From Xanthocytophaga flava (GTDB lineage Bacteria; Bacteroidota; Bacteroidia; Cytophagales; 172606-1), in assembly GCF_030068545.1 (NCBI RefSeq), contig NZ_JASJOR010000009.1, positions 214,317 to 278,316 of the forward strand: 64,000 nucleotides of DNA. Reading direction: 5' to 3'. The position numbers and the translations under genes are program-made. Each line of letters opens with the position of its first letter. Within the stretch, counting starts at the first letter, position 1. This document shows, in pieces, positions 26,855 to 36,193 of the stretch. The notes beneath the pieces are model-generated. The model was not told the origin of the DNA. It made no database searches and worked only from the letters and a program-made list of their open reading frames with translations.

Positions 26855-27554
26855 AGTTACCAAATGCCTTATTTAGGTATTCAGTGAAGGTTATTTTTTG
26901 AGGTTCAAAACCTGCGTTGGTAATCAATAGTTTATCTATATTCACTAACGAGAACGAGCGTAGTTGCTGTCTTAGCTGGCAAAACGCGACCAATACCCAT
27001 TCATTGTATTGGTTACTGTAGATAGCAAAAGGCTCTACACTCCGCTGGGTGCACTGGCCTGCTTTATTGGTATAGTCAATACGAATCACTAAGCAATCAA
27101 CCAATGCTTTTTGAATATCGATCAAATACTTGCTTTTGGGAGTCTGATCAATATAGGTATTGGAAACGCCCATTTTCTGTTCTAACCTTTCGGTTTTGCT
27201 TAAAATTATGTCCGGCAGTACAGATCGTACTTTTCCTGTAACTTCAGAAAATAGCTGGATCAGGGAAGAGTCCTTGCTGGACTGTATAATGAGTTCGGCA
27301 GTCAACAATGCATTCGCTTCCTCTTCAGTAAACATGATAGGCGGTAGCCGATAACTATCCATAATACGAAACCCTTTACCTTCTTCGATAACGATGGGAA
27401 CACCTGCCCTTTCAAGTGTTTTCATGTCGCGGTAAATGGTTCGGTTGCTCACGCCAAATTTATCCGCCAGCTTTCGGGCTGTGATTAATCGTTTTGACTG
27501 CAACTGTGTTAAAATGGCAGTCAATCGGGTAAGCCTTTTTATATCGTTATCCAT
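26853..27554 (-). CDS. HTH/WYL-domain transcriptional regulator (YafY-like)
   Basis: 233 residues. The N-terminal HTH_11-type winged helix (about 5-60) has TARKLADKFGVSNRTIYRDMKTLERAGVPI, and the C-terminal part (about 140-215) is a WYL-like domain with the pattern YSNQYNEWVLVAFCQLRQQLRSFSLVNID, where the defining W-Y-L triad is altered. Such proteins sense small ligands, often as repressors. The divergent upstream side (27555-27880) holds no gene. The NTF2-like gene at 26441 is convergent, so its control is not obvious. Confidence 0.85.
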   Translation of the reverse strand: MDNDIKRLTRLTAILTQLQSKRLITARKLADKFGVSNRTIYRDMKTLERAGVPIVIEEGKGFRIMDSYRLPPIMFTEEEANALLTAELIIQSSKDSSLIQLFSEVTGKVRSVLPDIILSKTERLEQKMGVSNTYIDQTPKSKYLIDIQKALVDCLVIRIDYTNKAGQCTQRSVEPFAIYSNQYNEWVLVAFCQLRQQLRSFSLVNIDKLLITNAGFEPQKITFTEYLNKAFGN

Positions 27555-27880
27555 TGGTATGATTTGATACGTTGTATGAATACAGAAAAATAACCTTGCT
27601 TTGGAATAAGAATCGCACTGAGTGAATCAAAACTAACATAAAATAGATTTGATCCACTCATGTGTTTATAGGGTTTGTGTCACAAATAGCTTACGATTAT
27701 TTTTATCTGGTTGTATCTAAGCCCCATTGTTACTACTAAAATATGAATCGATGGTAAAAACCAAATGTGTATTAAAGAACTGACTTTGTAAAATAGGATG
27801 ATTAAAACGAATACACCTCTGCAACTACGTTTGCCTGTTGACTCAATCGAAGTCCTTTAGTTGAGCAAGAGAATGTTCAG
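27555..27880. other. Intergenic region, nothing recognised
   Basis: AT-rich with no ORF or strong palindrome. It presumably carries the WYL regulator promoter and the trailer of the VOC gene at 27881. Confidence 0.4.
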
Positions 27881-28549
27881 TCAAACAAAAGACTCAAATG
27901 TTATGTTTCCCTTTTTTGATCCAAGTGTGACCTTTAACCTAGACTTATCTGTTTTTCCTCCCTCTGGTAGGTGGGCAGTAAATTTTCCCTGGTAACCTAT
28001 TTGACTTAGCCATTCGTTCACTTCAGTTGCGTTTGGATGCCATGCTTCAATTGCCTCAAGAGTCAGATCAGAAGGAGATAAAAGTTGAGCGGGGTGGGTT
28101 TGACCCTGCCACTGGATGATCGTAGGGGCAATCCCTTGCAACGGCATCTGGCCATTTTCGGGAATAGCAATCTGCCACTGGTAACTATCACGCTGTAACG
28201 ATTCGATTTTGCCATGTTGCATTGTTGAACGATCTACGGCTCCTTGGATGTCGTTGGTTCTAACTACCCATGTTAGTAATTTGGGCTCGCTTCCTGGTTG
28301 CAAGGTGTCCATGCCAAACCAGCGTGGCCTTTGTGGGTTGGATAGGCTTGGATCAATAGCAATGACTTCCAGATAGGTTTGATCCTCTAGTTTAACAACA
28401 GCGTTATGCGTTCCCATCATCAGGTGTTGCCCTCCTTTTTGTGGCAAAACACCAAGCCGTTCATAAATGAAACTTACTCCATCTTCAAGTGAGTAAGAAC
28501 CAAAAATCAAATGGTCAAATGTTGTGCTGATTTTATCTTGAGAAATCAT
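27881..28549 (-). CDS. Glyoxalase-like (VOC superfamily) protein
   Basis: 222 residues with a single glyoxalase-3-type domain: FDHLIFGSYSLEDGVSFIYERLGVLPQKGGQHLMMGTHNAVV at the start, with the metal-binding-type His in FDHL, then YLEVIAIDP and the long insert with PRWFGMDTL usual in this subgroup. It probably binds a metal and a small substrate in the cytoplasm. It lies 75 bases downstream of the small gene at 28625 in the same direction and may be part of the AraC-linked unit 27881-29892. Confidence 0.8.
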   Translation of the reverse strand: MISQDKISTTFDHLIFGSYSLEDGVSFIYERLGVLPQKGGQHLMMGTHNAVVKLEDQTYLEVIAIDPSLSNPQRPRWFGMDTLQPGSEPKLLTWVVRTNDIQGAVDRSTMQHGKIESLQRDSYQWQIAIPENGQMPLQGIAPTIIQWQGQTHPAQLLSPSDLTLEAIEAWHPNATEVNEWLSQIGYQGKFTAHLPEGGKTDKSRLKVTLGSKKGNITFESFV

Positions 28550-28624
28550 GATGAGATACTATGATTGGGTACAGATGATATTTCTTCAGCTTTTGTGGTA
28601 TTTCCGTTTGCGGTCAAAATTATG

Positions 28625-28912
28625 TTATGCTACAATATAAATTCTGATATCAGGCGTGTCTTTCAGATACGGTTTTAATGCAACCACAACATCACTGGTG
28701 AACAGATCACTTGAAAGATACGCCTTTGCATCATCGGCAGATGCAAAACCATGTAACACCTGAACATCTTCCTCTCGTATTAGGAGTTCTTTGGATATTG
28801 CTCCCTTTATAGTATCCAGGAAAGGTGCTTTGTATTGAGTGTAAACGCCTGCTGCTTTTGCTCTGTCTGCCTGATCAATCTTCAGACTGATTTGTAAATA
28901 TGCTTTTGCCAT
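28625..28912 (-). CDS. Small dimeric alpha/beta-barrel-like protein
   Basis: 95 residues with a ferredoxin-like pattern: AYLQISLKID, a helix with APFLDTIKGAI, VQVLHGFASADDAKAYL, and DIRIYIVA. This is how antibiotic-biosynthesis-monooxygenase (ABM)-type and related dimeric barrels look, but the call is by shape, not by a firm family match. It is probably a target of the AraC protein at 28996, since its promoter block is duplicated upstream of the SDR at 32500. Confidence 0.65.
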   Translation of the reverse strand: MAKAYLQISLKIDQADRAKAAGVYTQYKAPFLDTIKGAISKELLIREEDVQVLHGFASADDAKAYLSSDLFTSDVVVALKPYLKDTPDIRIYIVA

Positions 28913-28957
28913 TGGATTTAAATGTTAAATATAAGGCAAAAGTCGAAAGAGAGGAAG

Positions 28958-29000
28958 ACTCAAAAAATGGACGGAATTGAAAAGGAATGGTAAATTCAGG
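28958..29000 (-). promoter_or_regulatory. Shared promoter/operator block, copy A
   Basis: Read on the minus strand: CCTGAATTTACCATT, then CTTTTCAATT and GTCCATTTTTTGAG, 43 bases that match 32400-32443 with two or three mismatches. It lies 46 bases before the start of the 95-residue gene and overlaps the stop of the AraC gene. A CGACTTTTGC stretch between block and start may be the -7 box. It is the candidate binding site of the adjacent AraC regulator. Confidence 0.65.
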
Positions 29001-29892
29001 AAATAGACTTTCTAAACTCTGAAGGTGATAGTTGGGTGTGTTTTTTGAAATACTTTACAAAATAAGAAGGATCATCGAAGCCTAACCGATAGCCAATCTG
29101 ATTCACATTCATATTAGAGTGCAATAACAACCGCTGTGCTTCCAGGATAATACGTTCCTGTATCATCTGTGACGGTGTTTTGTTCAAAACTTGTTTAGTA
29201 ATATCTGATAAGGTTCTTGAAGATATAAATAGTAAATCGGCATATTCAGCTACGGAAAATCCCTTTGTGTAATGCTGATCTACCAGGTTTACAAATTTGA
29301 TAAGTTGAACTCTTTTCTCATTCAACGTAAATGAATCAATGTTGTCTGCCTGCTCAAGTTCATTTTTCCTGCGCTGTACCTGAATCAGAAAGGATTTTAG
29401 CGATGCTCTTACTAATTCTTCCCGTCCAAATGCTTCTTCACCCTTTAACTCCCGAATGATTTGTCTGATATATTCCTCCAAGATAGAATCCATATCCTTA
29501 TCCATGCAGCAGGAGGATTGCTGGTAGGGACTATTAAAAATCGTATATTTCAAAAAGAAGTCTGTTTCATTGTCTTTCTGGACCAGGAAGGTTTCATTAA
29601 AATGTAATAGAAAGCCTTTGTAATGGGTATTTGGATCAAAATAATGAACTTGATTTTTAGCAATAAAGAATAGGGTATTATTCAAAACTTCATACTCTTT
29701 AAAATCGACAAAGTGTTTGCCCGCTCCACTTTTAAACCAGATAATCTGATAATAGCTATGAATATGTGGTCTGGTTGTATTACTCTGATGCTTTTTTAAA
29801 TATTCATGCAGATCATGAATAGCAAATTGTGGCTTATCGGGTTGATGCCTGTTCAGATGGTATTCATTAATTGTAGTTTCTTCTTTTGCCAT
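28996..29892 (-). CDS. AraC-family transcriptional regulator with cupin-like sensor
   Basis: 298 residues. The N-terminal cupin-type domain (about 20-110) has RPHIHSYYQIIWFKSGAGKH, and the C-terminal double HTH (about 195-298) ends NVNQIGYRLGFDDPSYFVKYFKKHTQLSPSEFRKS. It lies directly upstream of the 95-residue gene on the same strand and divergent from the flavoprotein gene at 30095. The duplicated promoter block at 28958 and 32400 suggests that it activates both flanks. Confidence 0.9.
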   Translation of the reverse strand: MAKEETTINEYHLNRHQPDKPQFAIHDLHEYLKKHQSNTTRPHIHSYYQIIWFKSGAGKHFVDFKEYEVLNNTLFFIAKNQVHYFDPNTHYKGFLLHFNETFLVQKDNETDFFLKYTIFNSPYQQSSCCMDKDMDSILEEYIRQIIRELKGEEAFGREELVRASLKSFLIQVQRRKNELEQADNIDSFTLNEKRVQLIKFVNLVDQHYTKGFSVAEYADLLFISSRTLSDITKQVLNKTPSQMIQERIILEAQRLLLHSNMNVNQIGYRLGFDDPSYFVKYFKKHTQLSPSEFRKSIS

Positions 29893-30094
29893 AACCTTTC
29901 TACGATCTATGTTATTCTTCTTTACTTCTATTTCAGAAAGTTATTTTTCCGAACTTGCATTTGACAACGAATCTACAAAAATCTGACAGCAATAAAGAAG
30001 ATCGTTGCGCCACTATTAGGAGATTGCTCATATCTACCATACAAATTCGCGTTTGTCCACTAAATACCCTGTTTTAAAGAATCATTTTTGTGCG

Positions 30095-31141
30095 ATGAAA
30101 TCAAACGTAATTATTATTGGCGGTGGCTTAAGTGGCTTAGCACTAGCATTCTTTCTTCAGAAAAAAGGTATGGAGGCAACTGTCTTAGAAGCGTCTGACA
30201 GACTGGGTGGACGCATACATACTGTTACAGGTTTGCTTGGGACACCGTTGGAATTAGGTGCTACCTGGTTTTCGGATCTACATATCCATTTGCTCGGGTT
30301 AATAGAAGAGTTGGGTTTGACAAAGTACCCGCAGTATTCGGAAGGTATTGCTCTTTTTCAAACAAAATCATTTGAACCTCCACAAAAATTCTTTGTTCCA
30401 GCAGCAGATAACCCATCTTACAGACTAGTTGGGGGAACACAAATGCTTATCCATGCATTGGCTAAAAAACTAAACCGCGAACAAATTCACCTGAATAAAA
30501 AGGTTTCTGCTATTAAACAAACCAATGCTGGGGTGCAGATTGAGACAACTGACGGTACTGTTTTTAGCGCAGATCAGGCAATTGTTTGTCTGCCACCTCA
30601 ATTAACCATTACTAAAGTTCAGTTTTCACCCACATTGCCAGAAGCTGTCAGTCAACTCTTTCCGACAGTGCAAACCTGGATTGCTGGTTCAATCAAGTTT
30701 ACCCTGGAATATGCTGAGCCATTCTGGAGAAAAGAAGGCTATTCAGGCATGGTATACTCCCATGCTGGGATAGTAGTAGAAATGTATGACCATACCAATT
30801 TTGAAGAAAATAAGTATGGATTTACCGGATTTCTAAATGGTGGAGCTGCTGCCTATAGTCAGGATGTACGGAAAGAATTTGTACTGGGCCAGCTTGGTGA
30901 ACTTTTGGGATCAAAAGCAGCCAACCCAATCGCCTATTTTGATAAAGTATGGGATGGTGAATATATTCAGGATGAAAGTGCTGTTATCCTGCGACCACAT
31001 CAAAATAATGGTCATCCGGTGTTGCGTTCATCGTATATGGATGGTAAGCTGCATTTTTGTGGTACAGAGACAGCCACCCGATTTGCTGGCTACATGGAAG
31101 GTGCAATTATTTCTGCAAAATCAGTTTCTGAGAAGTTTTAA
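30095..31141 (+). CDS. Flavin amine-oxidase-like FAD-dependent oxidoreductase
   Basis: 348 residues from the ATG at 30095; an in-frame TTG 14 codons earlier is an unlikely start. The FAD motif VIIIGGGLSGLA is at residues 4-16, followed by the second conserved box EASDRLGGRI and a C-terminal FCGTETATRFAGYMEGA, both marks of the monoamine oxidase/phytoene desaturase class. It is shorter than eukaryotic MAOs. It is cytoplasmic, probably oxidising an amine or related substrate. It leads a rightward set with ChrA (75-base gap) and is divergent from the AraC gene. Confidence 0.88.
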   Translation: MKSNVIIIGGGLSGLALAFFLQKKGMEATVLEASDRLGGRIHTVTGLLGTPLELGATWFSDLHIHLLGLIEELGLTKYPQYSEGIALFQTKSFEPPQKFFVPAADNPSYRLVGGTQMLIHALAKKLNREQIHLNKKVSAIKQTNAGVQIETTDGTVFSADQAIVCLPPQLTITKVQFSPTLPEAVSQLFPTVQTWIAGSIKFTLEYAEPFWRKEGYSGMVYSHAGIVVEMYDHTNFEENKYGFTGFLNGGAAAYSQDVRKEFVLGQLGELLGSKAANPIAYFDKVWDGEYIQDESAVILRPHQNNGHPVLRSSYMDGKLHFCGTETATRFAGYMEGAIISAKSVSEKF

Positions 31142-31215
31142 ATGCCTGCTGAAGTGTATCCTATCGTTTGACGACTTTAGTGCCTATCACAAAAATATAA
31201 TCATACGTTTATCAT

Positions 31216-32376
31216 ATGGACGAAAACAGCGCAGAAAGCAAGGTGACAAAATTAAAGGAAATTGCTACCTCCTGTTTAAAACTGGGCACAATAGGATTTG
31301 GTGGCATTGTAGGCATGGTAGCCACCATAGAAAACGAAATGGTGATTCGAAGAAAGTGGATTGATCATCAACATTTCATGGATGTTCTGAGTGCTTCTTA
31401 TATCATTCCAGGACCCAATGCCGTGGAAGTAGTGATGCATTGTGGGAAGGAACGCGGCGGAAGAATGGGATTAGTACTGGCAGGTATCTGTTATATCTTG
31501 CCTGCTATGCTGATTTGTTTACTTCTGGGTTACCTTTATCAGACCTATAGCTCACTTCCAGATGTGCAGAACGTTATTTTTGGCCTCAGACCAGCAACTA
31601 CAGCCTTAGTACTAAGTACTGTGTTTCGGCTATCGGCGACTACCTTGAAAGATAATAAAATACTTAGTGTACTGTGTTGTTTGGTTTTTGCAGGCTCCCT
31701 GTATGGTCTCAATGAAGTATTGCTTATCTTGGGAGCAGGTATTATAAACTATGTGGCTTATCATGTAAAAAACACAGTGGCAGTATTTTCCGGTCCGTTT
31801 CTTTCTCCTGTTCTGGGTCAGATATATACACATCTGCACATACCTGCACATTTTTCAGAGGCTAAGCTCTTTTTCATTTTTCTCAAAATTGGTGCCGTAT
31901 TGTACGGTAGTGGGTATGTTCTCTTTGCGTATATGGACGAAGCACTTGTGCAAAATAACCACTGGCTAAATCATCAGCAATTACTGGATGCGATTGCTGT
32001 TGGACAAATCACTCCTGGCCCTATACTATCGAGTGCCACGTTTGCCGGATATCTTATTGGTGGGACCACAGGTGGTATACTAGCAACTATCGGTATTTTT
32101 TTACCCTCTTTTTTTATTTCCTTTTTTCTGCATAAGCTACTTTCTGTTGCCCGGAAAAGCCAGAAAGTAAGAGTGTTTTTAGATGGGCTTAGTGCTGCAT
32201 CCATTTCAGTAATCGCTGTAGTAGGACTTCATTTATTTAGCGCATCTATACAACAGTGGCAGGGGACAGTAATTTTGTTGATATGCCTTGTTCTAACACT
32301 TTTTACAAAAAAGGCTAGTCCTGTCGTCGTGTTAGTAACAGGAAGTGCTGGTGGTTTTTTATTGCTTAGTATTTAA
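31216..32376 (+). CDS. chrA: Chromate transporter, two CHR domains
   Basis: 386 residues with about ten membrane segments in two homologous halves. The first half has GTIGFGGI and SYIIPGPNAVEV; the second has GAVLYGSG and GQITPGPILSSATFAGYL. This is the long-chain ChrA architecture of inner-membrane CHR proteins, which export chromate in the studied members; many relatives have other or unknown anions. It follows the flavoprotein gene and precedes the SDR, but the SDR has its own promoter block. The start is ATG 31216. Confidence 0.9.
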   Translation: MDENSAESKVTKLKEIATSCLKLGTIGFGGIVGMVATIENEMVIRRKWIDHQHFMDVLSASYIIPGPNAVEVVMHCGKERGGRMGLVLAGICYILPAMLICLLLGYLYQTYSSLPDVQNVIFGLRPATTALVLSTVFRLSATTLKDNKILSVLCCLVFAGSLYGLNEVLLILGAGIINYVAYHVKNTVAVFSGPFLSPVLGQIYTHLHIPAHFSEAKLFFIFLKIGAVLYGSGYVLFAYMDEALVQNNHWLNHQQLLDAIAVGQITPGPILSSATFAGYLIGGTTGGILATIGIFLPSFFISFFLHKLLSVARKSQKVRVFLDGLSAASISVIAVVGLHLFSASIQQWQGTVILLICLVLTLFTKKASPVVVLVTGSAGGFLLLSI

Positions 32377-32399
32377 GCCCGTTCCTGAATTTACCTATT

Positions 32400-32463
32400 C
32401 CTGAATTTACCATTTCTTTTCAATTTCGTCCATTTTTTGAGCCTGGTCTTCTGCTGAACTTTG
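32400..32463 (+). promoter_or_regulatory. Shared promoter/operator block, copy B, with -7 box
   Basis: CCTGAATTTACCATT, CTTTTCAATT and GTCCATTTTTTGAG (32400-32443) repeat the block at 28958-29000 in the same orientation relative to the downstream gene. GAACTTTG at 32456-32463 fits a -7 box. An extra CCTGAATTTACC copy sits 17 bases upstream at 32383-32394, giving a direct half-site repeat of the sort AraC proteins bind. Confidence 0.65.
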
Positions 32464-32499
32464 CAACAACAAAACGTTCATCGTATAAAAAATCAAAGA

Positions 32500-33252
32500 A
32501 TGGAACAAGCATTAATTATTGGTGGTACAACCGGAATGGGAAAAGCCACGGCACATCTTTTATTGCAAAAAGGGATAGAGGTTGTAATTGTAGGCAGAAC
32601 TGGTCAGAATCTTGAAAAAGCTAAACAGGAGCTATCTGCTTCTGGAGCGATAAAAACAAAAGGAGTAGATTTGTCCACACAAAGTGAAGTGAAAGCTTTT
32701 GCTTCATCATTACAAGGGGAAATGCCCAATTTAAAATACCTGGTAAATGCAGCAGGTTATTTTAGTCCAAAATCATTCTTAGAACATACCGAGCAGGACT
32801 ATGATATATACCATACCTTCAACAAAGCCTTTTTCTTTATTACTCAGGCAGCTGCTAAAGTTATGAAAGAGAATGGGGGAGGCTCTATCGTAAATATCGG
32901 ATCAATGTGGGCAAAACAAGCTATTAAAGCTACTCCGTCTTCTGCTTATTCGATGGCAAAAGCAGGCTTACATAGTTTAACACAGCATTTAGCAATGGAA
33001 CTGGCCGACAGCAATATCCGTGTAAATGCGGTTTCGCCTGCAGTAGTAGTAACCCCTATTTACGGTTCTTTTATAGAAGATAGCAAAATAGAAGAAACAT
33101 TGCAGGGGTTTAATACTTTTCATCCCATTGGCAGAGTGGGCAGACCTGAAGATATCGCAAAGACTATTGTATTCCTGTTGTCAGAGCAGACAAGCTGGGT
33201 TACCGGAGCTATCTGGGATATCGATGGTGGTGTGATGGCAGGAAGGAACTAA
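32500..33252 (+). CDS. SDR-family oxidoreductase
   Basis: 250 residues from ATG 32500; the TTG at 32461 lies inside the putative promoter. Rossmann motif IIGGTTGMGKATA near residues 5-17, NAAG in YLVNAAGYF, active-site Ser in VNIGSMWA, and YSMAK. The C terminus WDIDGGVMAGRN is normal for the family. The TTGMG variant resembles C-terminally classical SDRs often found next to AraC genes. It is probably controlled by the AraC protein at 28996 through the block at 32400. Confidence 0.9.
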   Translation: MEQALIIGGTTGMGKATAHLLLQKGIEVVIVGRTGQNLEKAKQELSASGAIKTKGVDLSTQSEVKAFASSLQGEMPNLKYLVNAAGYFSPKSFLEHTEQDYDIYHTFNKAFFFITQAAAKVMKENGGGSIVNIGSMWAKQAIKATPSSAYSMAKAGLHSLTQHLAMELADSNIRVNAVSPAVVVTPIYGSFIEDSKIEETLQGFNTFHPIGRVGRPEDIAKTIVFLLSEQTSWVTGAIWDIDGGVMAGRN

Positions 33253-33381
33253 AGAAGTGCAATTGATCACATCAAAAGAGCATAGCAAAATTAAAAATAA
33301 GAGCTTTTTAGATACATTTTAATGCATTTTTTCAAAGAGTGTCTGATTAATTTGTAAAATAACATAAGTAAGTGAGAATAC

Positions 33382-33426
33382 TAGTAAGTGAGTGTTAGCT
33401 AAAAATAGCTTTCCGCTCACTTACTA
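33382..33426. terminator. Hairpin downstream of the SDR gene
   Basis: TAGTAAGTGAG at 33382-33392 pairs with CTCACTTACTA at 33416-33426. A smaller AGCTA/TAGCT stem lies within the loop, and T-rich sequence follows. It sits 130 bases after the SDR stop, so it may terminate that transcript or be an independent element. Confidence 0.5.
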
Positions 33427-33532
33427 TTGTATTTTATATCACTATCTTAACATTCTAGATTGGATGCATATAGAAAGTTTTATACTGCTTCTGTCGCTTT
33501 ACCTACGTATTTAACATGTAAGACCTGTATAT

Positions 33533-35127
33533 ATGAAAAAGCTATTGGTGTTTTCTATTTTGTCAATTGTTGAGTTTACTACTGGCCAGGTTTTAAAAAA
33601 GGATAACTACAAACATTATATAGAAGCATTCAATAAAAATGATTATGAACTATATAAGCTCGGAGATTTTAGTAATGAGAAAGCATGGAGTTTTTTAGAA
33701 AACAATATTCCGTTTTTTGATTGTCCGGATAAGCAACTGGAAGAAACATACTATTTCAGGTGGTGGACCTATCGTAAACATATCCGTAATACGCCAGAAG
33801 GTCACATTATCACAGAGTTTCTTCCAGATGTGTATTGGGCGGGTAAATACAATTCGATTGCCTGTGCAGCCGCTCTTCATTTTATGGAAGGAAGGTGGTT
33901 AAAAGAAACGAGCTATTTTGAAGAATATGCAAGGTTTTGGCTAAAAGGAAGTGGGGCAAAAACAGCAAGAGGTTATTCCTTTTGAATAGCCAATGCGCTA
34001 ATAAACTATACCCATGTGCATCCCAATGATTCATTGCTGGCAGAGTTGTTTCCTTATCTGGAATACAACTTCAGGGAGTGGGAAAGAGAAAATTGGGATT
34101 CTACTGGTTTCTTCTGGCAAACAGATAACAAAGATGGAATGGAACTATCGATTTCAGGTGAATATCCCAACTGTGATACGAAAGGATACAGAGCAACTAT
34201 AAATAGTTATATGTTTGCTGAAGCGGAGGCTTTGATGAATCTTGCCTTCAAACTTAAGGATACAACCAAAGCAATGTATTATAAAAGTAAGGCAGACACA
34301 ATCAAAAAAAACATCAATACCAGGTTATGGGACAGGAAGGCAGCATTTTATAAAGTAATTCCCTGGGGTGGAAATTTAACATTTTCTGATGCACTGGAAT
34401 TGCATGGCTATACCCCATGGTACTTTAACATTCCCCCCAAAGAATATTCCCAAGCATGGAAGTACGTAATGAATCCCAACTATTTTTATGCAAAATATGA
34501 TCCCACTACTGCAGCACAAAACCATCCAAAATTCAGGATTTCTTATCAAGGGCATGAATGCCAATGGAATGGACCAAGCTGGCCATTTTCAACGTCAATC
34601 ACACTTACGGCAATGGCCAATTTGCTCAATAATTACACTCAGCCATACGTATCAAAAAATGATTACTACCAATTAGTAAAAATATATAGTTCCTCACACC
34701 AAATCAGCTTCCCCGATGCCACTCACAACCTTGGATAGATGAAAACATTAATCTATTTACCGGAGACTGGGTATCCAGAACAAGATTAAAGACCTGGGAA
34801 AATGGTACCTGGAGTCAGAAGAAAGGAGGTCAAGAACGAGGGAAAGACTATAACCATTCCACATTTATCGATTTAATTATAACAGGGCTCGTTGGTATAC
34901 GCCCCTCTGCAGACAACGATCTTGTGGTCCATCCACTTCTTCCCGAACATGAGTGGAATTATTACTGTCTGGACAATGTGCGTTATAAAAATAAAACCCT
35001 AACGATTTATTATGATAAAACAGGCAAACAGTATAATCAGAAGAAGGGATATTACATACTGGTTGATGGGAAGGTTGTATTTGAGTCGACGAAGCCAAAA
35101 GATGCTATCATTAAATTAGGTCTATGA
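33533..35127 (+). pseudogene. Glycoside hydrolase (MGH1/GH63-like) broken by a stop and a frameshift
   Basis: Three open stretches form one gene. 33533-33985 gives a signal peptide (ending FTTGQ) and TYYFRWWTYRKHI, then FLPDVYWAGKYNSI. An in-frame TGA at 33983-33985 falls where homologues keep Trp (SF-W-IAN), and reading continues in the same frame to 34738 with FPYLEYNFREWERENWDS and GMELSISG. Near 34721-34735 the frame must shift to continue QPWIDEN, GTWSQKKGGQERGKDYNHS and a C-terminal beta domain to TGA 35125-35127. The whole would be about 530 residues, near full length. It is a recent pseudogene, or possibly assembly errors. Confidence 0.8.
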
Positions 35128-35306
35128 GTATGCTAGCTAATACAACGCTAGTTGCATCTCTCTATTCTCATCACATGTTCCAATATATCCTCTGCAAGCT
35201 GAACAATGGAGAAAAGCGCACTACTGATAATGCCAAGTTCTGCTATATATTGGATGTTTAGTTGAATAAAGTATACTTTTATAAATCCAGAAGCCTCAAA
35301 ATATGT

Positions 35307-36122
35307 ATGTCTCAACCTGCTGATATTCGAAAGCTATATACACCTGTACAACCAACCATCCGACCCTCTACTCCTGATGTACAATACTATGAGTTTTTAC
35401 CCGATCCGGCACTTCAGCCGTTCATCTATTGCTACTGGCAATTAAAAACGTTACAACCTCTGTCACAGTCATTCACCTATCGAGTGGTTGCGGATGGCTG
35501 TATTGATGTTTTCTTTGAACTAAATGCTTTGCAAAATGCCTTCGTCATGGGATTCTGTGAAAAGTACACCGAGTTCTCACTAGCCAATACATTTAATTAT
35601 ATTGGAATCCGGTTCTTGCCTACTATGTTTGCACAATTGTTTGGAATCAGTGCTTCTGAACTAAGCAATCGACTGGAAGATCTGGCATTGGTGGTTCCTG
35701 AAATGGCTCAATATATTGGCAAGCATTTTACCTCTTCCTTACAACTACATGAGATTAAAACATTGCTGGACACCTATCTGTTTAACTCATTATCGAAGGT
35801 GCGTTTTGATAACGATAACAGAGTATATAAGGCTATCGAACTTATTTTAAATCACCAGGGAGTTCTTGATGTTGAGAAAGATTTGGATACAGGTCTTAGT
35901 TCCAGACAACTACGCAGACTCTTTGAATTTTACATTGGCGATACACCTAAAATCTTTTGTAAAGTAGTCCGATTTCAGCATTTGCTCAATACACAGCCTT
36001 CTGCAGAGAGCTTGCGACACAATAAACTATTTTTTGAACTTGGCTACTATGACCAGGCTCACTTTATAAAAGACTTTAAACACTTGTATGGCACTACACC
36101 CGGTAAGGCCTTTGCAGAGTAA
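35307..36122 (+). CDS. AraC-family regulator (DUF6597-type N-terminal domain)
   Basis: 271 residues from ATG 35307; the TTG at 35262 is a weak alternative. The N-terminal domain (about 25-140) carries YYEFLPDPALQPFIYCYWQLK and VVADGCIDVFFELN, and the C-terminal HTH_18 (about 175-271) has LSSRQLRRLFEFYIGDTPKIFCKVVRFQ and YYDQAHFIKDFKHLYGTTPGKAF. Members usually regulate an adjacent small enzyme gene, here the VOC gene 71 bases downstream, whose promoter contains TGTCCGATTT right after this gene's stop. Confidence 0.9.
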   Translation: MSQPADIRKLYTPVQPTIRPSTPDVQYYEFLPDPALQPFIYCYWQLKTLQPLSQSFTYRVVADGCIDVFFELNALQNAFVMGFCEKYTEFSLANTFNYIGIRFLPTMFAQLFGISASELSNRLEDLALVVPEMAQYIGKHFTSSLQLHEIKTLLDTYLFNSLSKVRFDNDNRVYKAIELILNHQGVLDVEKDLDTGLSSRQLRRLFEFYIGDTPKIFCKVVRFQHLLNTQPSAESLRHNKLFFELGYYDQAHFIKDFKHLYGTTPGKAFAE

Positions 36123-36125
36123 CTT

Positions 36126-36170
36126 TGTCCGATTTTTACAATATTTTTACGGTTAGCCCTCCGAACTTTG
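36126..36170 (+). promoter_or_regulatory. Putative AraC operator and -7 box of the VOC gene
   Basis: TGTCCGATTT at 36126-36135 and GAACTTTG at 36163-36170 precede the VOC start. The decamer also occurs, as TGTCCGATTTGTCC, on the minus strand at 53616-53629 before the VOC gene at 53186. Confidence 0.45.
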
Positions 36171-36193
36171 CAGTGTTCTTTTATCACAACTCT

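Noticed and set aside
28996..33252. Composite transposon bounded by inverted 43-base repeats at 28958 and 32400
   Set aside because: The repeats are in promoter position for two genes with the same relative orientation, have no transposase between them, and are better explained as duplicated regulatory sites.
33983..33985. TGA read as tryptophan or selenocysteine
   Set aside because: Every other gene here ends normally at TGA, no special stem is seen after the codon, and the same gene also has a frameshift, so decay or sequencing error is simpler.
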